In this document: positions 27,101 through 36,960 of the stretch, piece by piece
How positions within the stretch are numbered: position 1 is the stretch's first letter
How the letters are laid out: each line of letters opens with the position of its first letter
Assembly: GCA_023846275.1 (NCBI GenBank)
Contig: CM043875.1
Location: 2,849,569 to 2,913,568 of the forward strand
From: Vanilla planifolia
Taxonomy: Eukaryota; Streptophyta; Magnoliopsida; Asparagales; Orchidaceae
Direction of reading: 5' to 3'
DNA: 64,000 nucleotides
Translations under genes and position numbers: made by a program
The notes under the pieces: model-generated
Seen by the model: only the letters and a program-made list of their open reading frames with translations
Database searches by the model: none
Told to the model about the DNA's origin: nothing

Positions 27101-30100
27101 ATCTAATAATTCCTTCAATCATGTCCATTTATGCATGACAAATCTGTTTAGTCGTATAGCATTTATCTACTCTGTATAAGACCAGCTAAAACTATCATAT
27201 AGTTTAGTATCAATAAAGGAACTATTTTTCATCCTTTTTATCATTAGATAATATGATAGGCTATTCCTCTAAGATCTTTTACGACTTCTTCAAACATCAC
27301 AAAGGATATAATTCTCAAACCATAACTACAACACAAATTTTAAATCCAACACTAGCCATACTAACAAGTATTATAATCGCCAACAGTGATTATTTTTTGA
27401 ACAAGTTATCTCAATCAAATATATATTACTTGGCTTTGTGTGCCACTATCCTCACGGTGGCTTAACAAATTCAATTGTGTCGTATTTAACCCAGGTGATC
27501 CATACATATCATATAAATAAAGCAAAGGCAATATTATAGAATCTTTTCCCCTTCTACTTATTTTTATCCTATTAATCCAATTTTTGTAGATATCATTATG
27601 CATAACAAACTCACAAAATACCATTATTTTAGCATCTACTATATATGAATCTATTTCTCTATTTTGACGAAGTGTTTGTAAATTTTTCAAATTTTTTTCA
27701 ATTATTTGCATTTCATAAACACATTCTTCGTTAAAGAAAATTCTTGATATGTATCAAACATCTATCAATTCTTCACAATATCAACAAAAGACCATGACAC
27801 TTCATTTTTACCCAACAATTCTTTACTTACCACTCACACAACTATTGTATATCTATTACAAAATATCTGATAATAAGAGATTTTCTCATCATCTCAATTT
27901 AAATGCTACAATTATCTTAACATAGCTAACATATCAAGTATGAAAATATAGAAAATATAGTAATCATACACTATCATAACAAAAATATATTAAAATAAAC
28001 CATACCTATCTTCACATTTGTAGCTTTGGATACCCCTAACTAAAAACAAACATGTGATTTATTATCCTCTTAATTATCTTATCCTAGACTCATCTAAAAT
28101 TGTATGAAGAGAAATACCCTTTCCTCTTTTTACAACTTCAATATCTCTCTTTTATATTACAAATGCTATTCTTCTTCTAATCCTCACACAAAAACATACT
28201 AAAGCCATGTGACATAACCTATCACAAAATAAAATCTTAATAAGTTGTCTCTACTTAACTATAAAGTTTTTTAACACCATTTTCAACATATCTCACACCT
28301 AGCTAAACCTTTACTAGGTCAATGATTATAGGTCCTATCCTATTTTTACTAGTTCTTGCTTAGCACTTTACTATTTGCTATCCAAATTCTTTTAAAAAGT
28401 AAATTCAGCACTTTACTAAAGCAATAACTTTCTTTTTCATTATCTTTTCCCTAAAATTCCATCCCCATTTGCTCTTGCTCAACTCTTTTTATAGATTTTA
28501 TTCCTCCCGTTTGTTTTTCTTGCGGCATGGAACTTCAATTGTCATTACTAGATTATAACAAAAAAGAGGAATATTTGATGATAAACATCGTGCAAATAGG
28601 TATGGCATAATAATGTCCTCAATCATAAAATTCATTCCCCAAACCATTCACTTTGGGCTCTAATACCATATTGTCATAATCTTCCTATACTCCAACTTGA
28701 TTATACATAAAACATCATACAAACCTAGGTATCTCAGAGTATAATGCACAATTGAGAACACAAAGTCAACTACCAGATGGAGGTAACGATAAAACATCAT
28801 GCTAACACATTCCAAATATCTCCAAATGATAATATGTGCAATAGGTACAACCATCGCTAATTTTCCAAAAGTTAAATCATCTAACAAGAACACCATTTCA
28901 AAATACATCATAAACACTCTATCACCCTTTCATTATCTACCACACAATTCCTTAACTTTGGATGTATTTGAGACATTATCTATAATTTAATTATATAATA
29001 ATCTTCATATAACTCAATAGATAAATTATTATTTACAAACAATAAAATTGAATAAAAAATAATAACATCATAATCTATAATAATAAAAAAATAATAATGA
29101 AACATGACATCTATATAGTAAATATAAAAAAACACATGAGCATATAAGAACATATAATTAGATCAACATGTGAAATCATATTTATGTTCATTCTATAGAC
29201 ATAATTATATCCATTATTTTTCTTATCTTCGTGACCTATCTCTCAAGATACTTTTTTTCATTCTCATATTTCTCATATTCACATCTATCTCTATTTCTCA
29301 TTTTCATATCTTATATTTACATAGAAGGTTTTCTCAAATGAGCATCATCTCATTTTTTTAATATAATTTCATCTCATCTTTTTTTCTTATCTCATTTCTA
29401 TTGAGCACCTAATTCTAGCATATATAGACCTTAGCTTGTCGACATATTAGAATTAATAACTCATTTCAATCACATCATCTCCAAATATCATATCAATAAT
29501 ATATCAGACACTATACACAGTACTAGCACTAAATTGGGCCATTCCAATCATAATATCTTTGCATTTGATGTCCTTAATAGATCAAATCCTACAGAAAAAA
29601 CTAATGGTACTAAAGAACATCTCAATCATATCATCGCCACACATCAGCCTCTGTACAAAATACTAGTAGTGCCAAAAAATGAGATATTTGATGTCAACTC
29701 ATATAAAGTTATATAACATATAATATCTTAAAAAAAAATATCATCATATAATATCTTAAAAAAATTACTCAATTCTCTTATCATAACATATCATCAAATA
29801 ATATAATCAAAACATAATCATATCTTATCAATGTCATCATTGGTATAACATAAAGTTATATAGCATGAGTCATATGTCTCATGTTATATTTTCATGACCC
29901 ATCATATGATCTTATCTATTTTCCTTCCTATTTCTTATCTCATTCTTTTACATATTATCAAAACATATATACATAAAGAAAATGCTATTACATGATCATA
30001 TTCATATCAATGTATTGCTCAATGATAAATATCAACAACATATTTATATCATATTTACATAAATTTATTCATCTGTTTTCCTTGTTATTCTTGTTCCATT

Positions 30101-33100
30101 TTCTCCATTCTCTTGGCTTCCTATACATCACAACATACATAACTCTATTATAATAAACTCATTTGTTCACTCATAAGAATGTCAATAAATCATTTCCAAT
30201 AATTTCCCTAACTCTATTCTCTATGCATAATCACCCAACATTGTTGCTAGCCAACATCATCTCAAAGTTTCCTTCCTGTACATACAAAGCAACTAGCTTC
30301 CTTTCCTCCTAAATGTCCCTTGAATCCTCCACAAACTTTGTGCAATCATTTTTTCCATGCTTATCCTCATGCAACTAAAGGTGGATTCCAAGATTGTGAT
30401 TATTGTAACTAAAACTTCAAATGAAACAAATACTTGATTTCATCCTTATTTTAAAAAATTCATAACAAATTCTTTTAATTTTCAAAAATGATAACCCAAG
30501 TGCAAATGATTTCCTCTCAATGAACTCTTTCTTAACATATCCTCATTTCCAAATTCTAGAATACCATATAAACTAGCATGTTTTTCGAGATCATGTCACA
30601 AATTAATATTTTATTTCAACATATGCTAAAATTAAAATGTGAATACTCAAAGCTCAATTCCTAATTGTTACAAAGGGCTAAGTAAAGGAACCTCAACAAT
30701 AGGCCAAGTGCCAAAATGGAGGAACCTTGGCAAAAGGACAAGTGCCAACCCAAAGGAACCTTAGTAGCAAGCCATCTGCCAAGATGAAAAAACACACCAA
30801 ACAGCCAAAGTACCAGAATAAAGGGAACTCGATGACAAGTCAAAGGAACCTTGATGGCAAAGCAAGTTGTCGCACTAGAGAAACCTTGACGTTAAGCCAA
30901 GGTGTCAAGCCAAAGGAACCTCAAAGATTCACGTCAAGTGGAAGGAACCTCAATGATGGGCCACGGTGCCCACATGAAGGAACCTTGACAATAGGACAAG
31001 GGTCAAATAAAGTGAACCACAATAATAGGCCAACACGCTAGGATGGAGGAACCTCAACAATGAACCAGCGTGCCAGGCCAAAGGAACCACAATAATGGGC
31101 CATGACACTAAGCTCAAGGAACCTCAACTATGAGCTAACGAGTCAGTCCCGAAGAACCTCGATTACGAGCCAAAAGGCCAATCTTAAAGAAACTTAGTGA
31201 TGGCCCCAAGGGCAGGCATGAATAAGCACAACAACTTGCATAAGGACTAAGCTAGAGGAAGCTTGATGGCAAAACCTAAGGATAGACTGAAAGAAGCACA
31301 ATGGCACACCCAAAAGCCTGATGGATGAAGTTCAACGACTTGCCAAGAACCAAGCTAGAGGAAGCTCGATGATGAGAGAATAGGCAAGCCCAAGGAAGCT
31401 CGACAACGGACCGAGGGTTAAGTTAGAGGAAGCTAAACACTATGTCGAGTACCAAGCCAAAGCAAGCTTGACGGCAGGCTAAGTCCATGCCAGAGAAAAC
31501 TTGACAACAATTCAAGGGCCATACCAAAAAAAGGTCAACAACCGACTCAGGACCAGGTTAGATAAAGCTTTGGCTTTAGAACAGAAGCCAGGTCAAAGGA
31601 AACTTGACTTCAAATCAAGTCAAAGAAAGCTCAACAATTAACCAAGGGAACAATACAAAGAAAGTTCAATAATGGGTTGAGGTGTAGCTTAAGAAAGCCT
31701 GATTTCAACATAATTGGCTAAGGAACCTTGACAATTGGCCCAACAAGGTAAATTTCAATCATTAACCAAGGAGCCAGTAGATCAGAGAAAAATCAAAAAC
31801 AAACTAAAGACCATGCAAGAGAAATAATATCATTTGAAAATGTCTTTTAAGAAAACAATGAAATACCATGTGTCAAAAAAAAGGCATCTAATGTCAGTTT
31901 CATTAAAAAAATACCTTATAACATTACTATAAAAATGTCTAACTGAACAACAAAAATAGCTTTTGCAAAGGAAAATATTTAATAAAATTGTGGATATGAT
32001 ATTACCAAATGAAACCTCCAAGGGTTCATATTCTACAATAAGGTACTCTGTGCCGCTCCTTGTCGAAAGGAGTCTTTTACGCACATCAATTCTGTTGATA
32101 TTCAATGCCCTTTTTTAAGAATAATAAAACTTTTCTTGTTTTGATTGAGCACTCATATAGCTTTTATTAATTCTAAATTTAATCTAACCAACTTGCTATT
32201 TAAATTAGTCTCTTATGACTTCTCAAACAAACACCTCACTCTCTTATTGTTAAATGATGTAAAGTTATTTAGTAAATAAAAAGAATATCTTTTCACAATC
32301 TTCAACTATTTTCACTATTTTCACTTTTTTCTCTCTCAAGCACAAATACAACTTAATCATAAAGGTATAAATACTTTGTCGAATAAAAAGATACTTACAT
32401 TCATCCTACCACTTGGGACAAGAAGATAATAACTTGCTACAAGTGGCCAATATTATTCTTTAATAGTTTCCTTTCTCACTCAAGCTCCAACATACTTGTC
32501 ATCTCATAATAGCTTTGTTTATTGCTTTTCACCTCTTTTTCAAAAATTGTATTAAAGCAAACATATAATTTATGTTGAAATTTGTTTATACTTGTTAAGA
32601 AATTTCAACATGTGTAGACTCATATTGAACCTAATATATATTTTAGTAAACATATAATAACCAAAGTTTGAAACTATGGATAAAAATTATATTAATTATA
32701 ATTAGGAACTTATGATGTGGGATTGAGCTCATTTTTACTTGCGTTCAATAATTTTGTTTTCTTCAATGAAAATCTCATTCACATTTTTTGTCAATCCATA
32801 TATCAATTATACCAACATCGTAAGCTTTGACACCCTATATCAACTATGTCGCCTTGTGAGCTCAATTGAAACCTTTACAATAAGCTTTGTTGAGTTATCG
32901 ACTCTAGCATCGCTATCAACCCTATCATACCATTTTACTCTATAGCATTGATGGCTTTGCAAAAACATTCACGATCAACTCTATTACATTTCAAGGCTCT
33001 ATAGCAATCTCTACTATACTGTCTTTACTAATTTTATTAGCCTTTATCAACTCTATCATAATATATTGACTTTCCCACCATATCAACTCTACTAAAGCAA

Positions 33101-35001
33101 TTTCCTTTTAGCTTTGTTGCAATTTTCAACTCTATCAAACTATATTTACTCTGTCCTATCAATTTCGTTGAAATAATTATTATCAAATTTATTGTACCAT
33201 ATTAACTCTATCACATCATCAACACTGCTAAAGCATCACCATAAATTTCACCATACTTAGGGGGTCCATTGTCGCTATTGGATCTCATACACTAGTGCCA
33301 AGCCACCCATTGTTAGCTTTGATAAACCATCATCATTAAATACACTATGTCGAGTACCAAGCCAAAGCGAGCTCGACGGCAAGTCAAGTCCATGCCAGAG
33401 AAAACTTGACAACAATTCAAGGGCCGGACAAGATGAAGGTCGACAATCAACTCAGGACTAGGTTAGATAAAGCTTTGGTTTTAGACCAGGAGCCAGGTCA
33501 AAGGAATATCCCTTTGAAGGAGTCTTGTAAGCACATCAATTCTGTTGATGTTCAATGCCCTTTTTTAAGATTCCAAGCCTTGGTAAGTTCTCGAATCACC
33601 ATCTCTTTTCATGCAATGTTTGTGAGCTTCTCTTTGCCCATATTGCTTTTTGACTACCCAATGGTTCTAATCTCAAACCTTAGAAACAAGTTCAAAGCCA
33701 CATGGTGCTAAGTTAGGCACAATTACAACATGGTGCAAGCTCTACATGTTGAGGGTGGTGCCTAGCTCAAAGTCCTCTCATTAAACTTGGCATGGGCCTT
33801 CATAAAGACTACATAGAGGGCAAGCTTTTTCCATAAAACTTTTGCGCCAAAAAATTCTTCTTATGACAAGACTTGAACTCTTTAGCTGCATAAGATCCCA
33901 ACTTCCATTCACCAATAAGGATCTAATAAGTTTATGGGAGCAAATCTTTGGGATAAAGAGGTCAATGAGGATATCAAAAAATTGTTTTTGACAAGAGATA
34001 TTCCAACAAATCTACAGGTGTAGGTCACACGTATGTTGAAGCTAAAGAATGCACGTAAGGAAAGAAAGCATGGAAAAGATAAAAACTAACAAAAAAAAGA
34101 GAAAAAAGGCAAGACTAGTGGTAACATGAAAAACTAAAAAAAATTGTGGCCTCAATGGCATAAAGGAGTCCAATATCCCGTTAACCAAGAGGCTGTTGCT
34201 CGTCTTTACAAGATACTCAACAAGGGGCAAAGAAGACCCTTCCCGTTGAGAAAAGAGAATTTGGTGGATGCTCAAAAGGTTGGGCAAGACTTCTCCATAG
34301 AGTGCATGAGTGCTTGTGAATTGTAGATTTGTCGATGATAGAACTCGAAGTCAAGGACGCCCCAAAACTCAAAGAAAGCCAAAAAAGTTGAAGAAGTCAA
34401 AGAACTCCATCGAATACAACAGAGGTATCTATAGACAAAATACAAAAAATAATCGCTACTATCAATATAGTACAAAAACTAAGAAATGGGATTATACTAA
34501 ATTAAGTGAGCACTAGGATCTAGCATCCAACAATCAATGACAAGACATGGATCTAACCACCACACAGATTTAGTCTTGCAGAGCACTATTGGAGGGTAAA
34601 ATTGCAGCTAATCACTAATGCTTCCAAGTCCATTATCGCCTTTTGATAGCACACATTTTGAACTTTAACTAAGAATCGGCACGTATTTCTTTCATTGAGG
34701 TTAGAATTCGAACCATTTTAAAAGAAAATTCCTTAAAAAAACACAGCAATGAACCAGAAAACGAAACAAAACAAAACATGACTCGAACGCCAAATGAAAT
34801 TCTTACATTCCTTTCCATGGAAGCAAGCTCATCCCTCAAATTCCTCGGAGGGGCCGTGCAAGCGCATAAAATCCTCCTCCCAGACGAACACAGACCCCAG
34901 CTTCTAGAGCTCGGGAAGGGAACCCTGCGACCGGAGTAATCCCAGAAAGGGGCCAAGAGCGTGCTGCAGGCATTCGAACAACATACAGCCGAACGGTACA
35001 T
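6171..35001 (-). CDS. TGD3: TGD3, ATPase subunit of the plastid TGD lipid transporter (ABCI13)
   Basis: TGD3 is the stroma-side ATPase that works with TGD1 (permease) and TGD2 at the inner chloroplast envelope to import ER-derived lipid for galactolipid synthesis. Coding exons in transcript order: 35001-34807, 8507-8379, 8041-7946, 7820-7743, 7537-7476, 7362-7287, 6866-6759, 6627-6452, 6373-6289, 6209-6171. All have GT/AG borders and consistent phase, and sum to 1,044 bp (347 residues plus stop; the Arabidopsis protein is about 345). Residues 1-50 are Ser/Arg/Cys-rich, like a transit peptide. Walker [10 protein letters not shown] is at about 119-127, the Q-loop Gln in VFQSAALFD at 169, signature LSGGM at 222-226, Walker B VLLYDEP at 249-255 and the H-loop in VTHQH at 296. 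The C-terminus is LDGPIRY. The start is fixed by an in-frame TAA directly before the ATG. Intron 1 spans 26.3 kb. Confidence 0.93.
8508..11440 (-). other. TGD3 intron 1, proximal part without recognised element
   Basis: AT-rich sequence with short chance frames only. A minus-strand frame near 10761-10943 was considered and not recognised. No LTR, terminal inverted repeat or tandem array was noticed here. Confidence 0.5.
11440..13340 (+). mobile_element. Ty1/copia LTR-retrotransposon fossil
   Basis: A decayed copia element on the plus strand, antisense to TGD3. Recognisable parts in order: the start of reverse transcriptase near 11820-11930 ([13 protein letters not shown] and an IDYKE-F-P-KM pattern), the RT/RNase H junction near 12350-12500 ([13 protein letters not shown]), the C-terminal end near 12870-12970, and a 3' LTR-like tail to about 13340 ending in AT-rich sequence with AATCAATAAAGAATATT. 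It carries many breaks and is not functional. No 5' LTR was identified. By eye it is old. Confidence 0.75.
13350..17280. repeat. Unrecognised repeat block, copy D1
   Basis: About 3.9 kb of low-coding sequence that is clearly similar to D2 at about 19350-21990. Matches include the segments at 13560-14040, 16080-16260 and 16750-17020. It lies directly after the copia tail at 13340 and before a second copy of that tail. It includes a tandem duplication with a 193-bp offset near 14770-15150. Short frames such as 15326-15625 are not conserved between the copies, so I read it as non-coding. The family is unknown. Confidence 0.55.
14770..15150. repeat. Tandem duplication, about 193-bp unit
   Basis: The stretch starting AAAATGGTATAATCACATCG near 14775 recurs diverged at 14968, with AGGGAGCACCAGAG/AGGGAGAACCAAAG near the ends of the units. 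It lies within repeat block D1. Confidence 0.55.
17290..17790 (+). mobile_element. Second copy of the copia 3' end and LTR tail
   Basis: This segment matches about 12800-13340 along its length: the C-terminal copia stretch (TCAAAACCATTTGAA, GAAATTCATTCATGAAC), the AATCAATAAAGAATATTTT motif and the trailing GGAAGTCAAATAT and CATATAAGATAATA sequences. Together with D1/D2 it suggests that a copia-end-plus-block unit of about 4.5 kb was duplicated in tandem. It is a fossil. Confidence 0.65.
17791..19340. other. TGD3 intron 1, segment present only before D2
   Basis: About 1.5 kb between the second copia tail and block D2. No equivalent was seen between the first tail and D1. Composition is A-rich with mixed GC-richer parts; no protein match, array or terminal repeat was recognised. 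Confidence 0.4.
19350..21990. repeat. Unrecognised repeat block, copy D2
   Basis: Diverged second copy of the block at 13350-17280, shorter overall. Shared landmarks include CAAGAAACAAGATCTACTCG at 16757 and 20982, and the following tract with TAGGCACATG. Its right end carries a further tandem duplication (21160-21990). No coding function is recognised. Confidence 0.55.
21160..21990. repeat. Tandem duplication, unit about 405-423 bp
   Basis: Two diverged copies. CCTAAAGGCT occurs at 21271 and 21694 (offset 423), and TGTGCACCTAAGATCC at 21511 and 21916 (offset 405). The two offsets differ, so the units have gained or lost about 18 bases. Confidence 0.65.
22145..22149. repeat. Left target-site duplication AAGGG
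   Basis: AAGGG directly precedes the TG end of the LTR element and matches AAGGG at 30673-30677 directly after its CA end. Five bases is the usual length for LTR retrotransposon integration. Confidence 0.75.
22150..25350 (-). repeat. 3' LTR of the long-LTR element
   Basis: Pairs with 28672-30672. It begins TGTCA and continues through an AT-rich body; about 24000-24900 is a GC-richer portion. The right limit is set by alignment of ATTGTTCTA here with ATTGTTACA at the end of the other LTR. Confidence 0.75.
25351..28656 (-). other. Interior of the long-LTR element
   Basis: About 3.3 kb of AT-rich sequence between the LTRs. I found no zinc knuckle, protease, reverse transcriptase or integrase signature on either strand. 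The longest frame (27415-27711, minus) is not recognised. Confidence 0.5.
28672..30672 (-). repeat. 5' LTR of the long-LTR element
   Basis: Pairs with 22150-25350. Ends in GTTACA followed by the AAGGG target copy. The primer-binding site lies immediately to its left at 28657-28668. Confidence 0.75.
30673..30677. repeat. Right target-site duplication AAGGG
   Basis: Matches 22145-22149. Beyond it the minisatellite pattern seen left of the element resumes. Confidence 0.75.
30680..31760. repeat. Degenerate minisatellite, 34-36 bp unit
   Basis: The core AAGGAACCTCAACAATGGGCC recurs with changes roughly every 34-36 bases (GGAACC at 30687, 30721, 30755, 30845 and onward), about 30 copies, becoming looser to the right (GGAAGCTYGA forms after 31250). 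Similar but weaker phrases occur left of the LTR element at about 22040-22149, so the element appears to have inserted into this array. Short plus-strand frames across it are by-products. Confidence 0.7.
31761..32117. other. TGD3 intron 1, segment before repeat C1
   Basis: AT-rich sequence. Its last 50-60 bases (AAGGAGTC...ATCAATTCTGTTGAT...TTTTTTAAGA) recur at about 33510-33560, on the other side of repeat C1. No gene is recognised. Confidence 0.45.
32118..33346. repeat. Repeat C, copy C1
   Basis: About 1.2 kb, similar along its length to 35715-36960 in the same orientation. Shared landmarks: TAATAAAACTTTT at the left end, CCACTTGGGACAAGAAGATA, a perfect 11-bp inverted repeat, then many ATCAACTCTATCA phrases. 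It could be a transposon family or a segmental copy; no terminal repeats or transposase were identified. Confidence 0.65.
32573..32610. repeat. Conserved 11-bp inverted repeat in C1
   Basis: TGTTGAAATTT at 32573-32583 and AAATTTCAACA at 32600-32610 are perfect reverse complements around a 16-nt loop. The same arms occur in C2. Confidence 0.6.
33347..33560. repeat. Duplicate of sequence left of C1
   Basis: 33347-33510 matches about 31434-31600 (ACTATGTCGAGTACCAAGCC and GACAACAATTCAAGGGCC in both), and 33511-33560 matches about 32065-32118. C1 is therefore bracketed by two copies of the same sequence, one shorter than the other. Confidence 0.6.
33561..34806 (-). other. TGD3 intron 1, segment next to exon 1
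   Basis: Mixed-composition sequence with short frames on both strands (for example 34144-34326 plus, 34272-34475 minus). None is recognised and none pairs with a repeat elsewhere in the window. It may contain decayed transposon remains but I cannot name them. Confidence 0.4.
34807..35001 (-). CDS. TGD3: TGD3 coding exon 1 (transit-peptide exon)
   Basis: Read on the minus strand from ATG at 35001 (preceded by in-frame TAA) to ...GAAAGGAAT, then a GTAAGA donor at 34806. It encodes 65 residues rich in Ser, Arg and Cys and ends [20 protein letters not shown] plus RN. This resembles the CCCIAPPQNL stretch and following sequence near the N-terminus of Arabidopsis TGD3 (recalled, not aligned). Phase 0 at the donor matches phase 0 of the exon at 8507, giving SMERN-GLNITES, which parallels ERGLENDSD before the ABC domain. 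The upstream minus-strand sequence to about 35200 is pyrimidine-rich, as a 5' leader would be; no TATA box is evident. Confidence 0.85.
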
Positions 35002-35714
35002 TTAATTAGGCCTAGAGGTTGATTTGGATAATTGACGGAAATCGATCTCGACGAAGGCTACGAACGACGAGGGCTGTGGCTAACCCGGCGTCTTCGCATT
35101 TCGTCGAGCAAAAAACGAACGAGAGTGAAGAAGGATGAAGCGAAGACGGAACTCGATAACTGGTGGCTGCGTGCGCCACCACTGCCGATTTAGCATCGGT
35201 GGGGACCGTTGGGATTCAAACACGTGGATTACATGTTTACAGTTATTGTAGGTGCATTATATTTGTTTATATTCTCTCATGTCATGTTCGACAAATATTT
35301 TAAAAATATTAATAAATAATTAGAAAGTGTTAAAATTATCATTATTAAATATTATTAAAAAATTGTCTTTGATATTAATTATTATGTACTTATTGGATCT
35401 ATTTGTTATATGATGATCAAATTATTTCTTATCTATTTACATGAAAAATAAATTAAAAATATCCTATTTTTTAAAGTGAATAATTTTTTGTAGTTTAAAA
35501 AATTACAAGCAACAAAATAATAAAGGAAGAGAATTATTGAGTATCAAAGTACGTTTTCAATTGCATTCAAGTAAATTAATGAGTTTGGAAATTATAGTTT
35601 TCATTAAAACATAACTTTTAAAAGCAAACCTAAACACAATAAAAAATCATCAAACATTTTTTTATGTCTTTGACTAATAATTATTTTGCAAAAATATTTT
35701 TTAATTTTAGTCAA
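35002..35714 (-). promoter_or_regulatory. Probable TGD3 5' leader and promoter
   Basis: Minus-strand sequence directly upstream of the TGD3 ATG. The first 200 bases (to about 35210) are GC-richer, and the minus strand shows pyrimidine tracts (CTTCGCTTCATCCTTCTTC), typical of a plant leader or Y-patch core promoter. No TATA box was found. Beyond about 35230 the sequence is plain AT-rich. Confidence 0.45.
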
Positions 35715-36960
35715 ACTAATAAAACTTTTTTTTATTTTGATTGAACACTCGTATAGTTTTTATTAATTATGATTTTATGCTAAACAGCTTGTTATTTATG
35801 TTAGTCTCTTATGATTTCAAACAAACACTTCTACTCTTTTGTTATTAAACAATGTAAAGTTATTTAGTAAATAGAAAGAATCTTTTTTACTATCTTCAAG
35901 TTATATTTTTTTAAAAATAATAACTTAGTTACTTACACTTTTTTCTCTCTCCACCACAAGTACAGCTTACTCATAAAGCTATAAATGTTTTGTCGAACAA
36001 AATAGATACATTCATCTTACCACTTGGGACAAGAAGATAAAACCTTGCTACAAGCTACCAATATTGTTCTCTAATGTTTTCCTTTCTCACTCTAGCTCTA
36101 ACATATTTGTCATCTCACGATAGCTTTGCTTATCGCTTCTTATCTCTTTTAAAAAAAAAATTATTTAAGCATACATATAATTCCTGTTGAAATTTATTTA
36201 AACTTGTTAAGAAATTTCAACACGTGTGGCCTTATATTGAACCCAATATATATTTAAATAGACATATAACAATCAAAGTGTGAACCCATGGATAAAAATT
36301 ATATTAATTATCTATTAAGAAACTTATGACGTGGCATTAAGACCATTTTTAATTGCATTCTTCTCCAATGAAATCTCATTCACATTTTTTGTCAATCCAC
36401 ATATCAATTATACCAGCATTGTAAGTTTTAAGACTTTTTATCAACTATATTGCCTTATGAACTCAGTTGAAACCTTTACAATAAGTTCTGCTGTGTTATC
36501 GACTCTAGCATCACTATCAACTCTATCACACCATTTCAATCCATCACATTGATTGTTTTGCAAAAACTTTCACTATTAACTCTATTACACTTTAATATTT
36601 TGTAGCAATCTCGACTATACTATCTTTGTTAGTTTTATTAGCCTTTGTTAACTCTATCACAATATGTTGACTTTCCCACTATATCAATTCTGCTAAAACA
36701 ATTTTTCTTTAGCTTTGTTACATTTTTCAACTCTATCAAATCATGTTTACTTTGTTCTATCAATTTTGTTAAAATAATTATTATCAAATTTGTTGTACCA
36801 TATTGATTCCATCATGTCATCAATGCTACTAAAATTATCACCATAAATTTCGCTATACTTAAGGGATCCATTGTTGTTATTGGATCTCATACATTGGTGC
36901 CTATGACTATGCCATCCATTGTTATCTTTGATAAACTATCATCATTAAATATACTATCTT
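35715..36960. repeat. Repeat C, copy C2
   Basis: Second, diverged copy of C1, same orientation, located in the TGD3-LUH intergenic region upstream of TGD3. It keeps the inverted repeat TGTTGAAATTT (36185-36195) / AAATTTCAACA (36212-36222). A CACGTG G-box lies at 36221-36226, where C1 has a different sequence. Confidence 0.65.

Larger units (their letters stand above)
22150..30672 (-). mobile_element. Long-LTR, gene-poor LTR retrotransposon fossil (LARD-like)
   Basis: An 8.5-kb element flanked by AAGGG copies, beginning TG and ending CA. The left LTR is 22150-25350 (about 3.2 kb) and the right LTR 28672-30672 (about 2.0 kb). They align along most of their length with obvious divergence (for instance AATATGTGCAATAGGTACAA occurs in both). 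A primer-binding site TGGTATTAGAGC (tRNA-Met type) is read on the minus strand at 28668-28657, three bases from the right LTR, so the right LTR is the 5' one and the element runs in the same sense as TGD3. A purine-rich tract lies beside the left LTR near 25351-25370. The 3.3-kb interior shows no gag or pol that I recognise. It is broken and looks old from the LTR divergence. Confidence 0.8.

Noticed and set aside
27415-27711. 98-codon minus-strand frame in the long-LTR element
   Set aside because: No gag or pol motif could be recognised; kept only as part of the element interior.
30680-31760. Possible CRISPR-like array of regular repeats
   Set aside because: Units are degenerate, contiguous and contain no unique spacers; this is a plant minisatellite.
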